A stretch of 50,314 bases of DNA from NCBI GenBank assembly GCA_045603225.1, contig JAZULT010000093.1:1-50314 (forward strand). The letters are read 5' to 3'. This document shows, in pieces, positions 1 to 9,264 of this stretch; position 1 is the stretch's first letter, and every line of letters starts with the position of its first letter. The notes under the pieces are model-generated. The model did not search any database, was not told the origin of the DNA, and worked only from the letters and a program-made list of their open reading frames with translations. The position numbers were made by a program, and so were the translations under genes. Origin of the DNA: RGIG9115 sp045603225. GTDB lineage: Bacteria; Bacillota; Clostridia; UBA1381.

Positions 1-72
1 AAACGTCGAGTAGACGTCTCGACTTCACCTCTCTTTCAAAATTTCGTGAGGTTTCGTCTAACACCCCTCACA

Positions 73-105
73 GAACCCAACGTGCCCTATTAAGGCATTA
101 GGCTC
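73..105 (-). ncRNA. Group II intron domain V hairpin
   Basis: On the minus strand this 33-nt element starts GAGCC and ends GGGTTC. Its arms pair, with a two-base CG bulge in the 3' arm and a short apical loop. It carries the AGC catalytic triad at the expected base of the helix and lies just downstream of the RT stop codon, as domain V should. The following ~65 nt would hold domain VI. Confidence 0.85.
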
Positions 106-122
106 TTCATATAAATCTTACA

Positions 123-1409
123 TTAAGTCCATATATCTACATATAGCTTTGGTTGTACTATCGGATGTTTTCTAAGCAGTGATTGATACCTTTTCCAACT
201 AAGATATGCTCTCTGACTTCGTCTTGTAAGTGCTTTGTAGAATGCACTCACTATGAAGCGATAGAAATTCAACAAACTTTGATAATTACCGCTTATCCCA
301 TAGTACGCATAGTGTCCTATGAGCTTCTTATTCAGCATTCCTATCGTGTTTGATGGCTTTCCGTGTATGTTCATCTTCAGCCATTCCTTTACCGCTTGCT
401 TCTTTGCTTTTAGCTTCTTCTTGCTTGTACGGTATATTATTCTGTATTTTCCTGTTAATGTTTCTCCGTTTATGAATGTGAAACCAAGAAAATCAAAGCT
501 TTCTGTCTTACCATCTTTGCTGTTTTGTTTCGCAAATCTCCCAAATCGCATTATCTTGCTTTTATCCTCTGCAAGTTCTAAGTTGAATTTCTTCAATCTT
601 TCCTTTAATGCCTGATAGAAGCTTATTGCTTCGTTTTCATACTGAAAGAAGCATACAAAATCATCTGCATACCTCACGATATACGCTTCGCCTTTACATC
701 TTTTCTTTACAACCTTATCAAACCACATATCAAGTACATAATGCAGATATACATTTGCAAGCACGGGGGATATTAGTCCACCTTGCGGTGTCCCTTTATC
801 ACTCTCGTAGTATTTCATATCTTCAATTATCCCCGATTTGAGAAACCTTACGATATATCTTAGAAAATTCTTGTCCTGTATATCGTTTTCAAGAAATTTC
901 ATCAGCCATTTATGGTCTACATTATCAAAGAAGCCTTTGATGTCTGCATCCACTACATAATTGACTTTCCTTGTCATTACAATTTGGTTGATGTCCCTTA
1001 CTGCCATATGACAGTTTCTCCCTTGTCTGAATCCATATGAAAAGTCATAGAATTTCCACTCATAGATTTGGTCAAGTATTTTTCGCATTACTCCTTGAAC
1101 TAATTTGTCCTCATATGCAGGTATTCCAAGAGGTCGCATTTTATCACTTCCTGTTTTAGGAATATACGTTCTTCTTACCGCTTGTGGACGATAACTGAAT
1201 GTTTTCATTCTCGCTATGAGATTTTCAAGATTTTCGTCAAGGTTTTCTGCATACTGTTCCTTACTCACTTTGTCTATCCCTGTTGCTTTTCCCGACTTTT
1301 GCATCTTATGTTCTTTTGCAAGATTTTCCTTATTCACATAGTGCATTATGGTTTGTACTTTCTTGTGATTTCTGGACTGCAATGCTATTTTGCTAAAATC
1401 ATTTTCCAC
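123..1409 (-). CDS. ltrA: Group II intron reverse transcriptase/maturase
   Basis: Intron-encoded protein that binds the intron RNA, assists splicing and reverse-transcribes it into new DNA sites. The 428-aa product has the RT blocks in order: RPLGIP near residue 92, the GFR motif, the GTPQGG block and the catalytic YADD (VRYADDFVCFF) in the middle. A maturase/X-type thumb follows (NKKLIGHYAYYGISGN). No Cys/His-rich HNH endonuclease domain is visible at the C-terminus, as in many bacterial lineages that prime from nascent strands. The start is GTG with GAGGTG nine bases upstream; an ATG close by is out of frame and stops at once. The ORF is uninterrupted, so the protein could be active. Confidence 0.95.
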   Translation of the reverse strand: MENDFSKIALQSRNHKKVQTIMHYVNKENLAKEHKMQKSGKATGIDKVSKEQYAENLDENLENLIARMKTFSYRPQAVRRTYIPKTGSDKMRPLGIPAYEDKLVQGVMRKILDQIYEWKFYDFSYGFRQGRNCHMAVRDINQIVMTRKVNYVVDADIKGFFDNVDHKWLMKFLENDIQDKNFLRYIVRFLKSGIIEDMKYYESDKGTPQGGLISPVLANVYLHYVLDMWFDKVVKKRCKGEAYIVRYADDFVCFFQYENEAISFYQALKERLKKFNLELAEDKSKIMRFGRFAKQNSKDGKTESFDFLGFTFINGETLTGKYRIIYRTSKKKLKAKKQAVKEWLKMNIHGKPSNTIGMLNKKLIGHYAYYGISGNYQSLLNFYRFIVSAFYKALTRRSQRAYLSWKRYQSLLRKHPIVQPKLYVDIWT

Positions 1410-1709
1410 CTTTCATGTCACCTCTTTGTGTAACAAATGTTTCTTTTAGTAAAGCAATTTATACGTTAGTCCCTTCCCTCCGTGCCATTACGCATTTTCA
1501 TCGGTACTATGAACTAATCCGACTTCTTGCATATCATTTCTGCCATCTCAGACGAAATGCTCCTTGTATGGCAAATACTTTTTTTTTCAAAGAATATGCA
1601 AGACCTCACAGGTATGCCGTGTGTAACAATCTTAAACTCGCCACGCTCTAGGACCCCGATGGAACTCATTCATTCTTGTCGATAACGAATAAATGTTATT
1701 GCCTGCTAC

Positions 1710-1743
1710 TGAGGTGACTGTATCGGCTTCCATTCTATATACT
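1710..1743 (-). other. Exon-binding sites EBS2 and EBS1
   Basis: On the minus strand AGTAT (1743-1739) comes first and CACCTCA (1716-1710) follows. They are exactly complementary to ATACT and TGAGGTG in the 5' exon (1926-1922 and 1919-1913). The order EBS2 then EBS1 within domain I and the matching order of the exon sites agree with known group II target recognition. Predicted by complementarity only. Confidence 0.7.
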
Positions 1744-1946
1744 CTAACGAGGCTCAATAACTTCACGCTTTCGCATTGCGGCTCGAATAGTTTTCTGCCT
1801 ACGCTTAAACCTAACCTCACAGCTTCGGCTCCAAGGCTGAATAACGGCGGTTGACTAAACCCTACCGTGTCGGCTTCCCACCGACTATACACACGACACC
1901 GAACTGTCGCACCACCTCAATAGTATTATACATAAATTCAATAAAT

Positions 1947-1975
1947 TTGTCAATGTACAAATTCCATGATATATA
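1947..1975 (+). promoter_or_regulatory. Candidate promoter of the split GRE gene
   Basis: TTGTCA (1947-1952), a 17-nt spacer and TATATA (1970-1975) precede the GRE start by about 40 nt. A 22-bp palindrome begins directly after the -10 box. Moderate match only. Confidence 0.5.
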
Positions 1976-1997
1976 GTATTATTTAAATAAATAATAC
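1976..1997 (+). promoter_or_regulatory. Perfect inverted repeat, possible operator
   Basis: Ten-base arms GTATTATTTA / TAAATAATAC are separated by AA. The repeat covers the expected transcription start of the GRE gene and ends before its GGGAGGA ribosome binding site. It could be an operator or a 5' hairpin. It is very AT-rich, so chance is possible. Confidence 0.4.
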
Positions 1998-2014
1998 ATT
2001 GGGAGGATATTTAT

Positions 2015-3727
2015 ATGGAGTTTTATACATCTTCTGATATAAAAAGACCGATACGCTTAAGCGATAAAACAAGACAGTTTGCATATGAATCACTAAATCA
2101 CAAATACGGTATTGAAACCCGTAAAACACCATGTGTTTCCTTAGATCACATAAAAGGTTTTGAAAGCATGACGGACATTGAAAAATACAATGCCGCAATA
2201 TACGAAATTGCTACCAAGTCTCCTATCAGAATTTGTAAAAATGAAAAAATCAGCGGTTCAGCTACATTGGGAAATGCTATTTCTCATATGGTACCTGTAC
2301 AGTACGATAACAAAGACCTCTTTTTTTCTGTAAGTCATTTGACAATTGATTTTGAAACCGTTGTAAAAAAAGGGATAAACTTCATTCGTGACAAAATCGA
2401 AAAATCGTTAATAAAATATACCGGAACGGAAAAAGACCCCTTCTTTAAAAGCTGTTCACACTGTATTAAATGCATGGAAGCATACCATTCAAGGTACCTG
2501 GAAGAATTAAAAAACAAAAAAGGTTATGAACAGAATTTTAAAAATTTAAAGAAAGTTCCGTTTGAGCCTGCAACAAATTTTTACGAAGCAGTACAAAGTA
2601 TCTGGTTTACTTTTTCCTTCGTCCGTCTTTGCGGGAACTGGCCGGGAATCGGAAGAATTGACTGGCTTTTAGGTGATTATCTTGAAAATGACCTTAAAGA
2701 AAAAAAGATAACTCCGGAAGATGCAAGAGAAATTCTTGCACATTTTTTCATAAAAGGCTGTGAATGGATAACCGGTGAAAATACCGGTAGCGGTGATGCC
2801 CAACATTATCAGAATATTATTCTTTCGGGTATCGACGAAAACGGTAAAGATGTAACAAACACAGTGACTTATCTTGTACTGGATATATTAGAAGAATTAG
2901 GTATAAGTGATTTCCCTACAACAGTACGCATAAACAAAAATACAAATCCAAAGCTTTTAAAACGTATTGCTGAGGTCATACGCTTCGGCGGCGGAATAAT
3001 AGCTATTTACAATGAAGACCTGATTATTGATTCTCTAACAGATTACGGATATTCACTAACCGAAGCAAGAAAGTTTGCTAATGACGGATGCTGGGAAATT
3101 CAGATTCCGGGAAAAACATATTTTACATATCAGCCATTTGATTCTTTAGCAATATTACAACAAGATACTTTAAACGGATACGATAACGTAACTTTCAACA
3201 CCTTTGAGGAATTGTACAACAAATATATTATAAATTTAAGAAAGAAAGTAAATCAATTAAAATCAGATACACATAGAAGATTCATAAATTCAGATGTATC
3301 TGTCAAAGATTGGAAGTGGAAACCGGCAACTCCGTGTACTGTTGTTTCGATTTTTGAAGAAGGCTGTATCGAAAAAGGTTTGTCATATCTTGAGGGCGGT
3401 CCTGTTTATAATGTTATTTCCCCTCATATTGGCGGATTACCCGACACAGTCAACAGCTTGTATGCTATCAAAAAGCTTGTATTTGATGATAAAAAAATAG
3501 ATTTTAAAGGTTTTATGAAAATACTGAAAAACAACTGGAATGAGCATGAGGATTTAAGACGCATTGCCTTAAACAAATACTCTTATTACGGAAATGATAA
3601 TGATGAAGTTGATGAAATCGGAGCACGAATTGTAAATGATTTTGCAGATATATGCGATGATAAAACGCACAATGCAGGATATATGACTCCGGCAGGAATC
3701 AGTACATTCGGCAGACAAATTGAGTAG
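2015..3727 (+). CDS. Glycyl radical enzyme, catalytic part (ends at in-frame TAG)
   Basis: Pyruvate-formate-lyase-family protein of 570 residues with the ten-stranded-barrel region and the thiyl-radical loop NDGCWEIQIPG, Cys359 and Glu361. The Cys-x-Glu arrangement recalls dehydratase-type GREs, where Glu acts as general base; the substrate is unknown. The ATG at 2015 has GGGAGGA at good spacing. The ORF ends in TAG directly after GRQIE. The same frame continues without shift into the glycyl-radical domain (3740-4138), so the ancestral protein was about 706 residues. The TAG occupies a position where I would expect Trp (TGG) in related GREs. Either the gene is a recent nonsense mutant or two polypeptides cooperate. 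No activase gene lies nearby. Confidence 0.85.
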   Translation: MEFYTSSDIKRPIRLSDKTRQFAYESLNHKYGIETRKTPCVSLDHIKGFESMTDIEKYNAAIYEIATKSPIRICKNEKISGSATLGNAISHMVPVQYDNKDLFFSVSHLTIDFETVVKKGINFIRDKIEKSLIKYTGTEKDPFFKSCSHCIKCMEAYHSRYLEELKNKKGYEQNFKNLKKVPFEPATNFYEAVQSIWFTFSFVRLCGNWPGIGRIDWLLGDYLENDLKEKKITPEDAREILAHFFIKGCEWITGENTGSGDAQHYQNIILSGIDENGKDVTNTVTYLVLDILEELGISDFPTTVRINKNTNPKLLKRIAEVIRFGGGIIAIYNEDLIIDSLTDYGYSLTEARKFANDGCWEIQIPGKTYFTYQPFDSLAILQQDTLNGYDNVTFNTFEELYNKYIINLRKKVNQLKSDTHRRFINSDVSVKDWKWKPATPCTVVSIFEEGCIEKGLSYLEGGPVYNVISPHIGGLPDTVNSLYAIKKLVFDDKKIDFKGFMKILKNNWNEHEDLRRIALNKYSYYGNDNDEVDEIGARIVNDFADICDDKTHNAGYMTPAGISTFGRQIE

Positions 3728-3739
3728 TCAGAACACCGC

Positions 3740-4138
3740 ATGGCAACACCTAACGGAAAAAAAGCACACGATATTCTGTCCGGAAATTATTCTCCTACTC
3801 CCGGAACAGACAAAGAAAGTTCAACAGCTGTTATACGTTCCCATTGCAAATCAAATCTCAAAAAAACTGTTTCCGGTGCAGCACTCGATATTAAGCTACT
3901 GCCATCTTATGCAAATAACGAAAATGGTATATTGTCTATTATCTCTTTAATAAAAGGATTTGTTGACCTTGGCGGTCATTTTATGCAACTTGATATTGCA
4001 GATTCAGAATTACTAAAGAAAGCACAAAAGCATCCTGAAGAATATCAGAATCTTTCCGTCCGTGTTTCAGGCTGGAATGCACGATTTGTAACCATGAACA
4101 AGGAATGGCAAGATATGATTATAGAAAGAACCAAATAA
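3740..4138 (+). CDS. Glycyl-radical domain protein (YfiD-like, split from upstream GRE)
   Basis: 132 residues equal to the C-terminal domain of a GRE: ATPNGKK near the start, SPTPGTDK, DLGGHFMQ, then the glycyl radical loop RVSGW with Gly111. It is in the same frame as the upstream catalytic part, 12 nt after its TAG stop. Its ATG has no convincing Shine-Dalgarno sequence, so translation would need reinitiation or readthrough. Its size and content resemble YfiD/GrcA, the autonomous glycyl radical cofactor that repairs oxygen-cleaved pyruvate formate-lyase, which makes a working two-piece enzyme conceivable. Simple pseudogenisation is the more economical reading. A terminator follows at 4170. 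Confidence 0.7.
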   Translation: MATPNGKKAHDILSGNYSPTPGTDKESSTAVIRSHCKSNLKKTVSGAALDIKLLPSYANNENGILSIISLIKGFVDLGGHFMQLDIADSELLKKAQKHPEEYQNLSVRVSGWNARFVTMNKEWQDMIIERTK

Positions 4139-4169
4139 TATGAAATAAATTGTTGATATATTACCAAAA

Positions 4170-4209
4170 AAACAGGTCTGTCTCTCACAAAAGCGAGGCA
4201 GACCTGTTT
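4170..4209. terminator. Bidirectional terminator between the split GRE and polC
   Basis: Arms AAACAGGTCTGTCTC and GAGGCAGACCTGTTT form a 15-bp stem with one T-G wobble. A-runs and T-runs on both sides fit intrinsic termination for both convergent genes. Confidence 0.85.
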
Positions 4210-4225
4210 AATCAACATATAATTT

Positions 4226-7200
4226 TTAGAAATCAAACAATGTCACCTGGTCACGTTCAGGAATACCGTCAAGGCAATGATTATCCTCAAGCAGCTCCAT
4301 AACGGTTTTTGTTACTCCCGTTCTGATACGAAGCTCTTCACGTGTTTTAAACGGTGCTTTTTCACGTTCTTCCATTATACTCTTTGCGGCATTTTCTCCC
4401 ATTCCCGGCAGAGCATTGAGCGGAGGAAGAATACCTTCGTCAGTTTTAAGAAAATCTGTAGCGTGAGATTTATACAAATCAACACGGACAAAATTAATTC
4501 CTCTTGCGTACATTTCTATACAAATTTCAAGAATAGGAATAAGGTTTTCTTCCTTTGGTGAAACGGTGTTATTCTTTTTCTTTTCGTAAATTTCTTCCAT
4601 TGCCCGTTCTGCAACCTCAGGCCCGTTTGCCATTATTGATGCATCGAAGTCGTCAGCACGGACAGAAAAATACGCAATATAAAATGCTTCGGGATGATGA
4701 ACCTTACAATAAGCTATTCTGAATGCCATTGTTACATAGGCTACAGCATGAGCTTTAGGGAACATGTACTTTATCTTCTGACAGGAATCTATATACCAGT
4801 CCGGAACATCAGCAGCTTTCATAGCTTCGATGTCATCAGGTCTGAGTCCCTTACCCTTTCTTACGTTTTCCATTATCTTAAACGAAAGTCCCGGTTCAAC
4901 ACCTTTATTGATAAGATAAATCATTATGTCGTCACGACAACAAATAGCATCTCTAAGAGTTGTTACTCCCTGCTCTATAAGTGTCTGTGCATTGTTAAGC
5001 CACACGTCCGTACCGTGAGACAAGCCTGATATTCTTGCAAGCTCAGAAAACGTTGTCGGCTTCGTATCTATAAGCATCTGACGCACAAATTTTGTACCGA
5101 ACTCAGGAACACCGTATGTACCGACAGATGAACCTATATCCCTTGACAACTTCAGAGCATCAGTGCTTGTAAACAGGCTCAACGTCTCAGGGTCATCAAG
5201 TCTTATTTCCTGAGGATTAATTCCTGTCAAGTCGGTAAGCATTCTTATAACAGTCGGATCATCGTGCCCAAGCTCGTCAAGCTTAAGAAGGTTCTGGTCA
5301 ATCGAATGATAATCGAAATGCGTCGTGATAATTGTCGAATTGACATCATCTGCCGGATGTTGTACAGGACAGAACTCATGTATATCATTTTTGAAAGGAA
5401 CAACAATTATTCCGCCCGGATGCTGTCCTGACGTTCTTTTTACGCCAACACAGCCTGCGGCAAGTCTTTTCATCTCTGCATTACGTATTATAACATTATT
5501 TTCTTCAGCAAACTTACGAACATATCCATATGCCGTTTTCTCAGCAACCGTTCCTATTGTTCCTGCTCTGAAAACGTGTCCTTCTCCGAAAAATGTCTCT
5601 GTATATTTATGTATTACCGGCTGATAATCCCCCGAAAAGTTAAGATCTATATCAGGTTCCTTATCACCTTTAAAACCAAGAAATGTTTCAAACGGAATAT
5701 TATGTCCGTCTTTAGCATAATCAGTTCCGCACACAGGACATACTTTATCCGGAAGGTCGCATCCTGATACGTCTATACCGAGAACAAACTCCGAATTTTT
5801 ACATTTCGGGCAAACATAATGCGGTGGAAGCGAATTAACCTCCGTTATATCCGAAAGAAACGCAACAAACGAAGAACCGACAGAACCTCGCGAACCTACC
5901 AGATACCCGTCTGAAAGTGATTTACGAACAAGCTCCTGCGCTATTTTATACATAACCGAGAAGCCGTAGGTTGTAATTGAATACAGCTCTTTATCAAGTC
6001 TTTCCTGTACTATTTCAGGCAGAGGATCTCCGTATATCGCTTTTGCCTTTTTGTATGAATCGTTTACAATATCATCCTGAGCACCGTCTATTTCCGGCGG
6101 ACATTTTTCTTTCGGAATAGGTCTGACATTTTCAATCATATCAGCTATAAGATTTGTATTTTTTACTACAACCTCATAAGCCTTCTTCTTTCCGAGGTAC
6201 TTAAACTCGTCAAGCATTTCTTCAGTCGTTCTGAAATACAGCGGTGCCTGATTTACAGCATCCTTAAATCCTTTATAATGCATAAGGATTTTTCTGTACT
6301 CTCCGCCTTCGGGATCGATAAAATGAACATCACACGTTGCTACTACCGGCTTATTCATTTTTTCTCCAAGCTCGACAATTCGTTTATTAAGATTTTCCAG
6401 GTCTTCAAATGTATTTATGTCCGGATGGTCATCTGAACGAATCATATATTCGTTATTGCCAAGTGGCTGTATCTCAAGATAATCATAAAAGCTTGCAATC
6501 TCCATAAGCTCATCTTCGTTTTTGCCGTCTACAAGAGCGGAAAACAACTCTCCTGCCTCACACGCAGAACCGACAATAAGACCTTCTCTTTTCTCCTCAA
6601 GCAAGCTTCTCGGTATTCTCGGTGTTCTGAAAAAGTATTTAAGATGAGAAGCTGAAACCATCTCATAAATATTTCGTACTCCTTGCTGATTTTTCGCAAG
6701 AAGAATTATGTGATTCGCCCTGTTTTTCTTTGCGGCACTTCTAAGGTCGAAAACATTATTAAGCTCCGACAAATCCGCATTTTCCATTTTCTTAAGTTCA
6801 TCTGTCATTTTAATAAAAACTTCCGCCGTAGCTTCAGCATCATCTACCGCTCTGTGATGATTAACGAGCGCAACATTATAATGCTTCGTAAGCGTATCAA
6901 GCTTATGATTCGGAAGCTCAGGATGCAGACATCTGGCAAGAATAAGAGTATCAATAACAGGAAAATTATACTCTGAATTGCATCTTTTACACGCTACCTT
7001 TATAAAACCCGTATCAAATTTTGCGTTTTGTGCTACAAGAACACCACCGTGGCAGAATTCAAGGAACTCTGGCAATATTTTATCTATCGTATCTGCATCG
7101 GCAACCATCTCATTTGATATACCGGTAAGACTTATAATTTTTTCAGGGATTGGTTTTTCAGGGTTTACAAATGTGCTGTATCTGTCGACAATTTTTCCGT

Positions 7201-8275
7201 CTTTGATTTTTACCGCACCAATTTCAGTAATACCTTCCGTATATTTATTAAGCCCTGTTGTTTCAAGGTCAAATACAATAAATGTACTATTGTAGTCCAC
7301 ATCATTACAGTCATACGTTATCCGCTGACTATCATCAACAAGATATCCTTCAACACCGTAAATTACTTTGATTTTTTCATTATTTGACGATGCTTTCATA
7401 CCGTCCGGATAAGACTGAACAACTCCATGATCTGTGATAGCCACTGCTTTGTGTCCCCAGTTTATTGCGCGTTCTATAAGCTCTTTTGCTGAAGTAACAG
7501 CATCCATAGCAGACATCTGAGTATGCATGTGAAGCTCAACTCGTTTTTCTTCGCTGTTATCAACTCTCTGAGGTCTGAAATTCTCAGTTTCCGCAACGGC
7601 ATCAGCACTTACCATAACCTCGTGTGCAAATTCATTATACTGAGCTCTACCGCGGACTATAAGAAATGCGCCTTTTTTTATTCCTTTTTTTATTGATTCA
7701 TATTCTGAATCATCTTCCTTTTTTTCAACAAAAATCTGAACAGAAATAGAGTCGTAAAAATCAGTCATATCAAATACAATAATATGAAATTCTTTACCAG
7801 TTTTACGGCTTGTTATGTCTTTTATTTCAACACCGAAAACCTGTCCGCGGAAAATAACTTTTCCCGATTCCTCATTTATACTCGATATCGGCGACAAAAA
7901 ACCGCGTATTCCTCTACCATACAGTGTTTCATTAACTATAACATGTTGCTCTTCGCTCACAGTAGCTTTATTTTGTACAGCTTTATATGAAGCTTCCGGC
8001 ACAGGATCCACAGTATCATTATTCTCTTTTACAAATTCAAGCTTTTCCTTTTCTTTATGTATTTGTGGTTCCTCGAATATTACCTTTACCTGTTCAAGCT
8101 TATAAATGCTTGTCAGCTGATTGACTATAAGATTTGTATATTCATCAGGCAGTCGTTCACCGAAAGTAAGTTTAACTCTGCGCCTTTCTTTAGAGACGCT
8201 CATCTGCTCCACGGTAAGGTCTGCTATACGAGGATCCTCAATAAGAGGAAAAATAACATTAAGTTTTGGTTTCAT
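4226..8275 (-). CDS. polC: DNA polymerase III alpha subunit, PolC type
   Basis: Main replicative polymerase of low-GC Gram-positives, with its own proofreading exonuclease. In order: an N-terminal domain, an OB fold (~140-230), the first half of the PHP domain with HMHTQMSAMD (~247), an inserted DEDD exonuclease starting FDLETTGL (~332), the second PHP half, then the polymerase core with GSRGSVGSS (~790), a Cys4 zinc knuckle (CPKC/CPVCG, ~820-850), catalytic EPDIDLNF (~872), and a helix-hairpin-helix LPGMGENAA near 1290. At 1349 aa it is slightly shorter than B. subtilis PolC (1437 aa), mainly in the N-terminal region. GGAG lies 6-7 nt before the ATG. It is the last gene of the rnc-smc-ftsY-polC run. 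Confidence 0.98.
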   Translation of the reverse strand: MKPKLNVIFPLIEDPRIADLTVEQMSVSKERRRVKLTFGERLPDEYTNLIVNQLTSIYKLEQVKVIFEEPQIHKEKEKLEFVKENNDTVDPVPEASYKAVQNKATVSEEQHVIVNETLYGRGIRGFLSPISSINEESGKVIFRGQVFGVEIKDITSRKTGKEFHIIVFDMTDFYDSISVQIFVEKKEDDSEYESIKKGIKKGAFLIVRGRAQYNEFAHEVMVSADAVAETENFRPQRVDNSEEKRVELHMHTQMSAMDAVTSAKELIERAINWGHKAVAITDHGVVQSYPDGMKASSNNEKIKVIYGVEGYLVDDSQRITYDCNDVDYNSTFIVFDLETTGLNKYTEGITEIGAVKIKDGKIVDRYSTFVNPEKPIPEKIISLTGISNEMVADADTIDKILPEFLEFCHGGVLVAQNAKFDTGFIKVACKRCNSEYNFPVIDTLILARCLHPELPNHKLDTLTKHYNVALVNHHRAVDDAEATAEVFIKMTDELKKMENADLSELNNVFDLRSAAKKNRANHIILLAKNQQGVRNIYEMVSASHLKYFFRTPRIPRSLLEEKREGLIVGSACEAGELFSALVDGKNEDELMEIASFYDYLEIQPLGNNEYMIRSDDHPDINTFEDLENLNKRIVELGEKMNKPVVATCDVHFIDPEGGEYRKILMHYKGFKDAVNQAPLYFRTTEEMLDEFKYLGKKKAYEVVVKNTNLIADMIENVRPIPKEKCPPEIDGAQDDIVNDSYKKAKAIYGDPLPEIVQERLDKELYSITTYGFSVMYKIAQELVRKSLSDGYLVGSRGSVGSSFVAFLSDITEVNSLPPHYVCPKCKNSEFVLGIDVSGCDLPDKVCPVCGTDYAKDGHNIPFETFLGFKGDKEPDIDLNFSGDYQPVIHKYTETFFGEGHVFRAGTIGTVAEKTAYGYVRKFAEENNVIIRNAEMKRLAAGCVGVKRTSGQHPGGIIVVPFKNDIHEFCPVQHPADDVNSTIITTHFDYHSIDQNLLKLDELGHDDPTVIRMLTDLTGINPQEIRLDDPETLSLFTSTDALKLSRDIGSSVGTYGVPEFGTKFVRQMLIDTKPTTFSELARISGLSHGTDVWLNNAQTLIEQGVTTLRDAICCRDDIMIYLINKGVEPGLSFKIMENVRKGKGLRPDDIEAMKAADVPDWYIDSCQKIKYMFPKAHAVAYVTMAFRIAYCKVHHPEAFYIAYFSVRADDFDASIMANGPEVAERAMEEIYEKKKNNTVSPKEENLIPILEICIEMYARGINFVRVDLYKSHATDFLKTDEGILPPLNALPGMGENAAKSIMEEREKAPFKTREELRIRTGVTKTVMELLEDNHCLDGIPERDQVTLFDF

Positions 8276-8296
8276 ATCTATTCTCCAACAAACTAA

Positions 8297-8317
8297 GCGG
8301 CAGAAAAAATCTGCCGC
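8297..8317 (-). terminator. Hairpin between ftsY and polC
   Basis: Perfect 8-bp stem GCGGCAGA/TCTGCCGC with a five-base loop in the 51-bp gap. On the minus strand the following TTAGTTTGTTGG is only moderately T-rich, so it may be a partial terminator or an mRNA-processing or stability element rather than a full stop. Confidence 0.5.
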
Positions 8318-8326
8318 ATAACTTTA

Positions 8327-9238
8327 TTAATCTTCAAACAATGCTTTCGCAAAATCAACGGCATTAAATTCCTGAAGGTCATCAATCCCTTCGCCAACAC
8401 CAACAAATTTAACAGGAAGATTTTTCTCTTTTGAAATACTTACTACGATACCACCTTTTGCAGTTCCGTCAAGCTTAGTAAGTATTATTCCGGAAATTTC
8501 AGCAACTTCACCGAAAAGCTGTGCCTGACTTACTGCATTCTGTCCGGTTGAAGCATCAAGTACAAGAAGAATTTCCTTATCCGCTCCGGGCAATTCTCTG
8601 TCAATAACACGGCTTATCTTTTCAAGCTCTGCCATAAGATTTTTCTTATTATGAAGTCTTCCGGCAGTATCACAGATAAGAAGGTCGCAGCCTCTTGCCT
8701 TAGCCGCATTACAAGCATCAAAAACTACCGCAGCAGGGTCGCTGTTCTCCTTATGTTTTATTATGTCAACACCGCTTCTGTCAGCCCAGATATCAAGCTG
8801 ATCAATTGCCGCTGCTCTGAATGTATCCGCAGCTGCAAGCATAACATTTTTGCCCTTAGACTTATAATAAGACGAAAGCTTACCGATGCTCGTTGTCTTA
8901 CCCACACCGTTAACTCCAATTACAAGAATTACCGAAGGTTTTGTGGAAATATGCATATCGGTATCAACTGAACACAATATCTCAGAAATTATTTCTTTTA
9001 ATTTTTCTTTAACTTCATTACCGTCAGTAATTCTTTCAGTCTTTACTCTGTCACGAAGCTCTTCAATTATATAAAGCGAAGTGTCAACACCCATATCTGC
9101 CATGATAAGTGCTTCTTCAAGATTTTCGAAAAGTTCTTCGTCAACTTTAACAAACACCTTGAATACATTATTTACCTGTTCGGCAATCGCTTCTCTCGTT
9201 TTTCCGAGACCTTGCTTTAATTTACTAAAAAAACCCAT
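8327..9238 (-). CDS. ftsY: Signal recognition particle receptor FtsY
   Basis: SRP-family GTPase that docks ribosome-SRP complexes at the membrane for co-translational insertion. The 303-aa protein has a short N domain without a long acidic A region, then the G domain: GVNGVGKTT (P-loop, ~106), DTFRAAAIDQL (G2/IBD), DTAGRL (G3), TKLDGTAKGG (G4) and a C-terminal FVGVGEGIDDL. ATG at 9238 is chosen because AAGGAG lies 8 nt upstream; a TTG two codons earlier sits too close to the same site. It follows smc by 26 bp and precedes polC, and the block is probably co-transcribed. Confidence 0.97.
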   Translation of the reverse strand: MGFFSKLKQGLGKTREAIAEQVNNVFKVFVKVDEELFENLEEALIMADMGVDTSLYIIEELRDRVKTERITDGNEVKEKLKEIISEILCSVDTDMHISTKPSVILVIGVNGVGKTTSIGKLSSYYKSKGKNVMLAAADTFRAAAIDQLDIWADRSGVDIIKHKENSDPAAVVFDACNAAKARGCDLLICDTAGRLHNKKNLMAELEKISRVIDRELPGADKEILLVLDASTGQNAVSQAQLFGEVAEISGIILTKLDGTAKGGIVVSISKEKNLPVKFVGVGEGIDDLQEFNAVDFAKALFED

Positions 9239-9264
9239 TAACAATTCTCCTTTTCAGGTCTTTA

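Larger units (their letters stand above)
5..1912 (-). mobile_element. Group II intron with internal reverse transcriptase
   Basis: A retroelement of about 1.9 kb read on the minus strand. Its 5' end begins GTGCGAC at 1912, matching the group II 5' consensus. The first ~500 nt are structured non-coding RNA (domains I-III), the reverse transcriptase ORF sits in domain IV, and a domain V hairpin follows at 73-105. The 3' end is inferred at about position 5, where a domain-VI-like segment ends ...CTACTCGAC (terminal AC fits the AY rule), leaving only four bases of 3' exon. The 5' exon ending TGAGGTG pairs with CACCTCA inside the intron, which supports the 5' junction. It lies upstream of the split GRE gene in opposite orientation. 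The 3' boundary is less certain than the 5' one. Confidence 0.88.

Noticed and set aside
1632..1892. 86-codon minus-strand ORF near the intron 5' end
   Set aside because: It lies in the structured RNA of intron domain I and has no plausible protein features.
3725..3727. Pyrrolysine or global TAG recoding to explain the split GRE
   Set aside because: ftsK in the same window ends in TAG, no Pyl genes are visible, and a simple nonsense mutation is sufficient. Kept only as an item to check in the finding.
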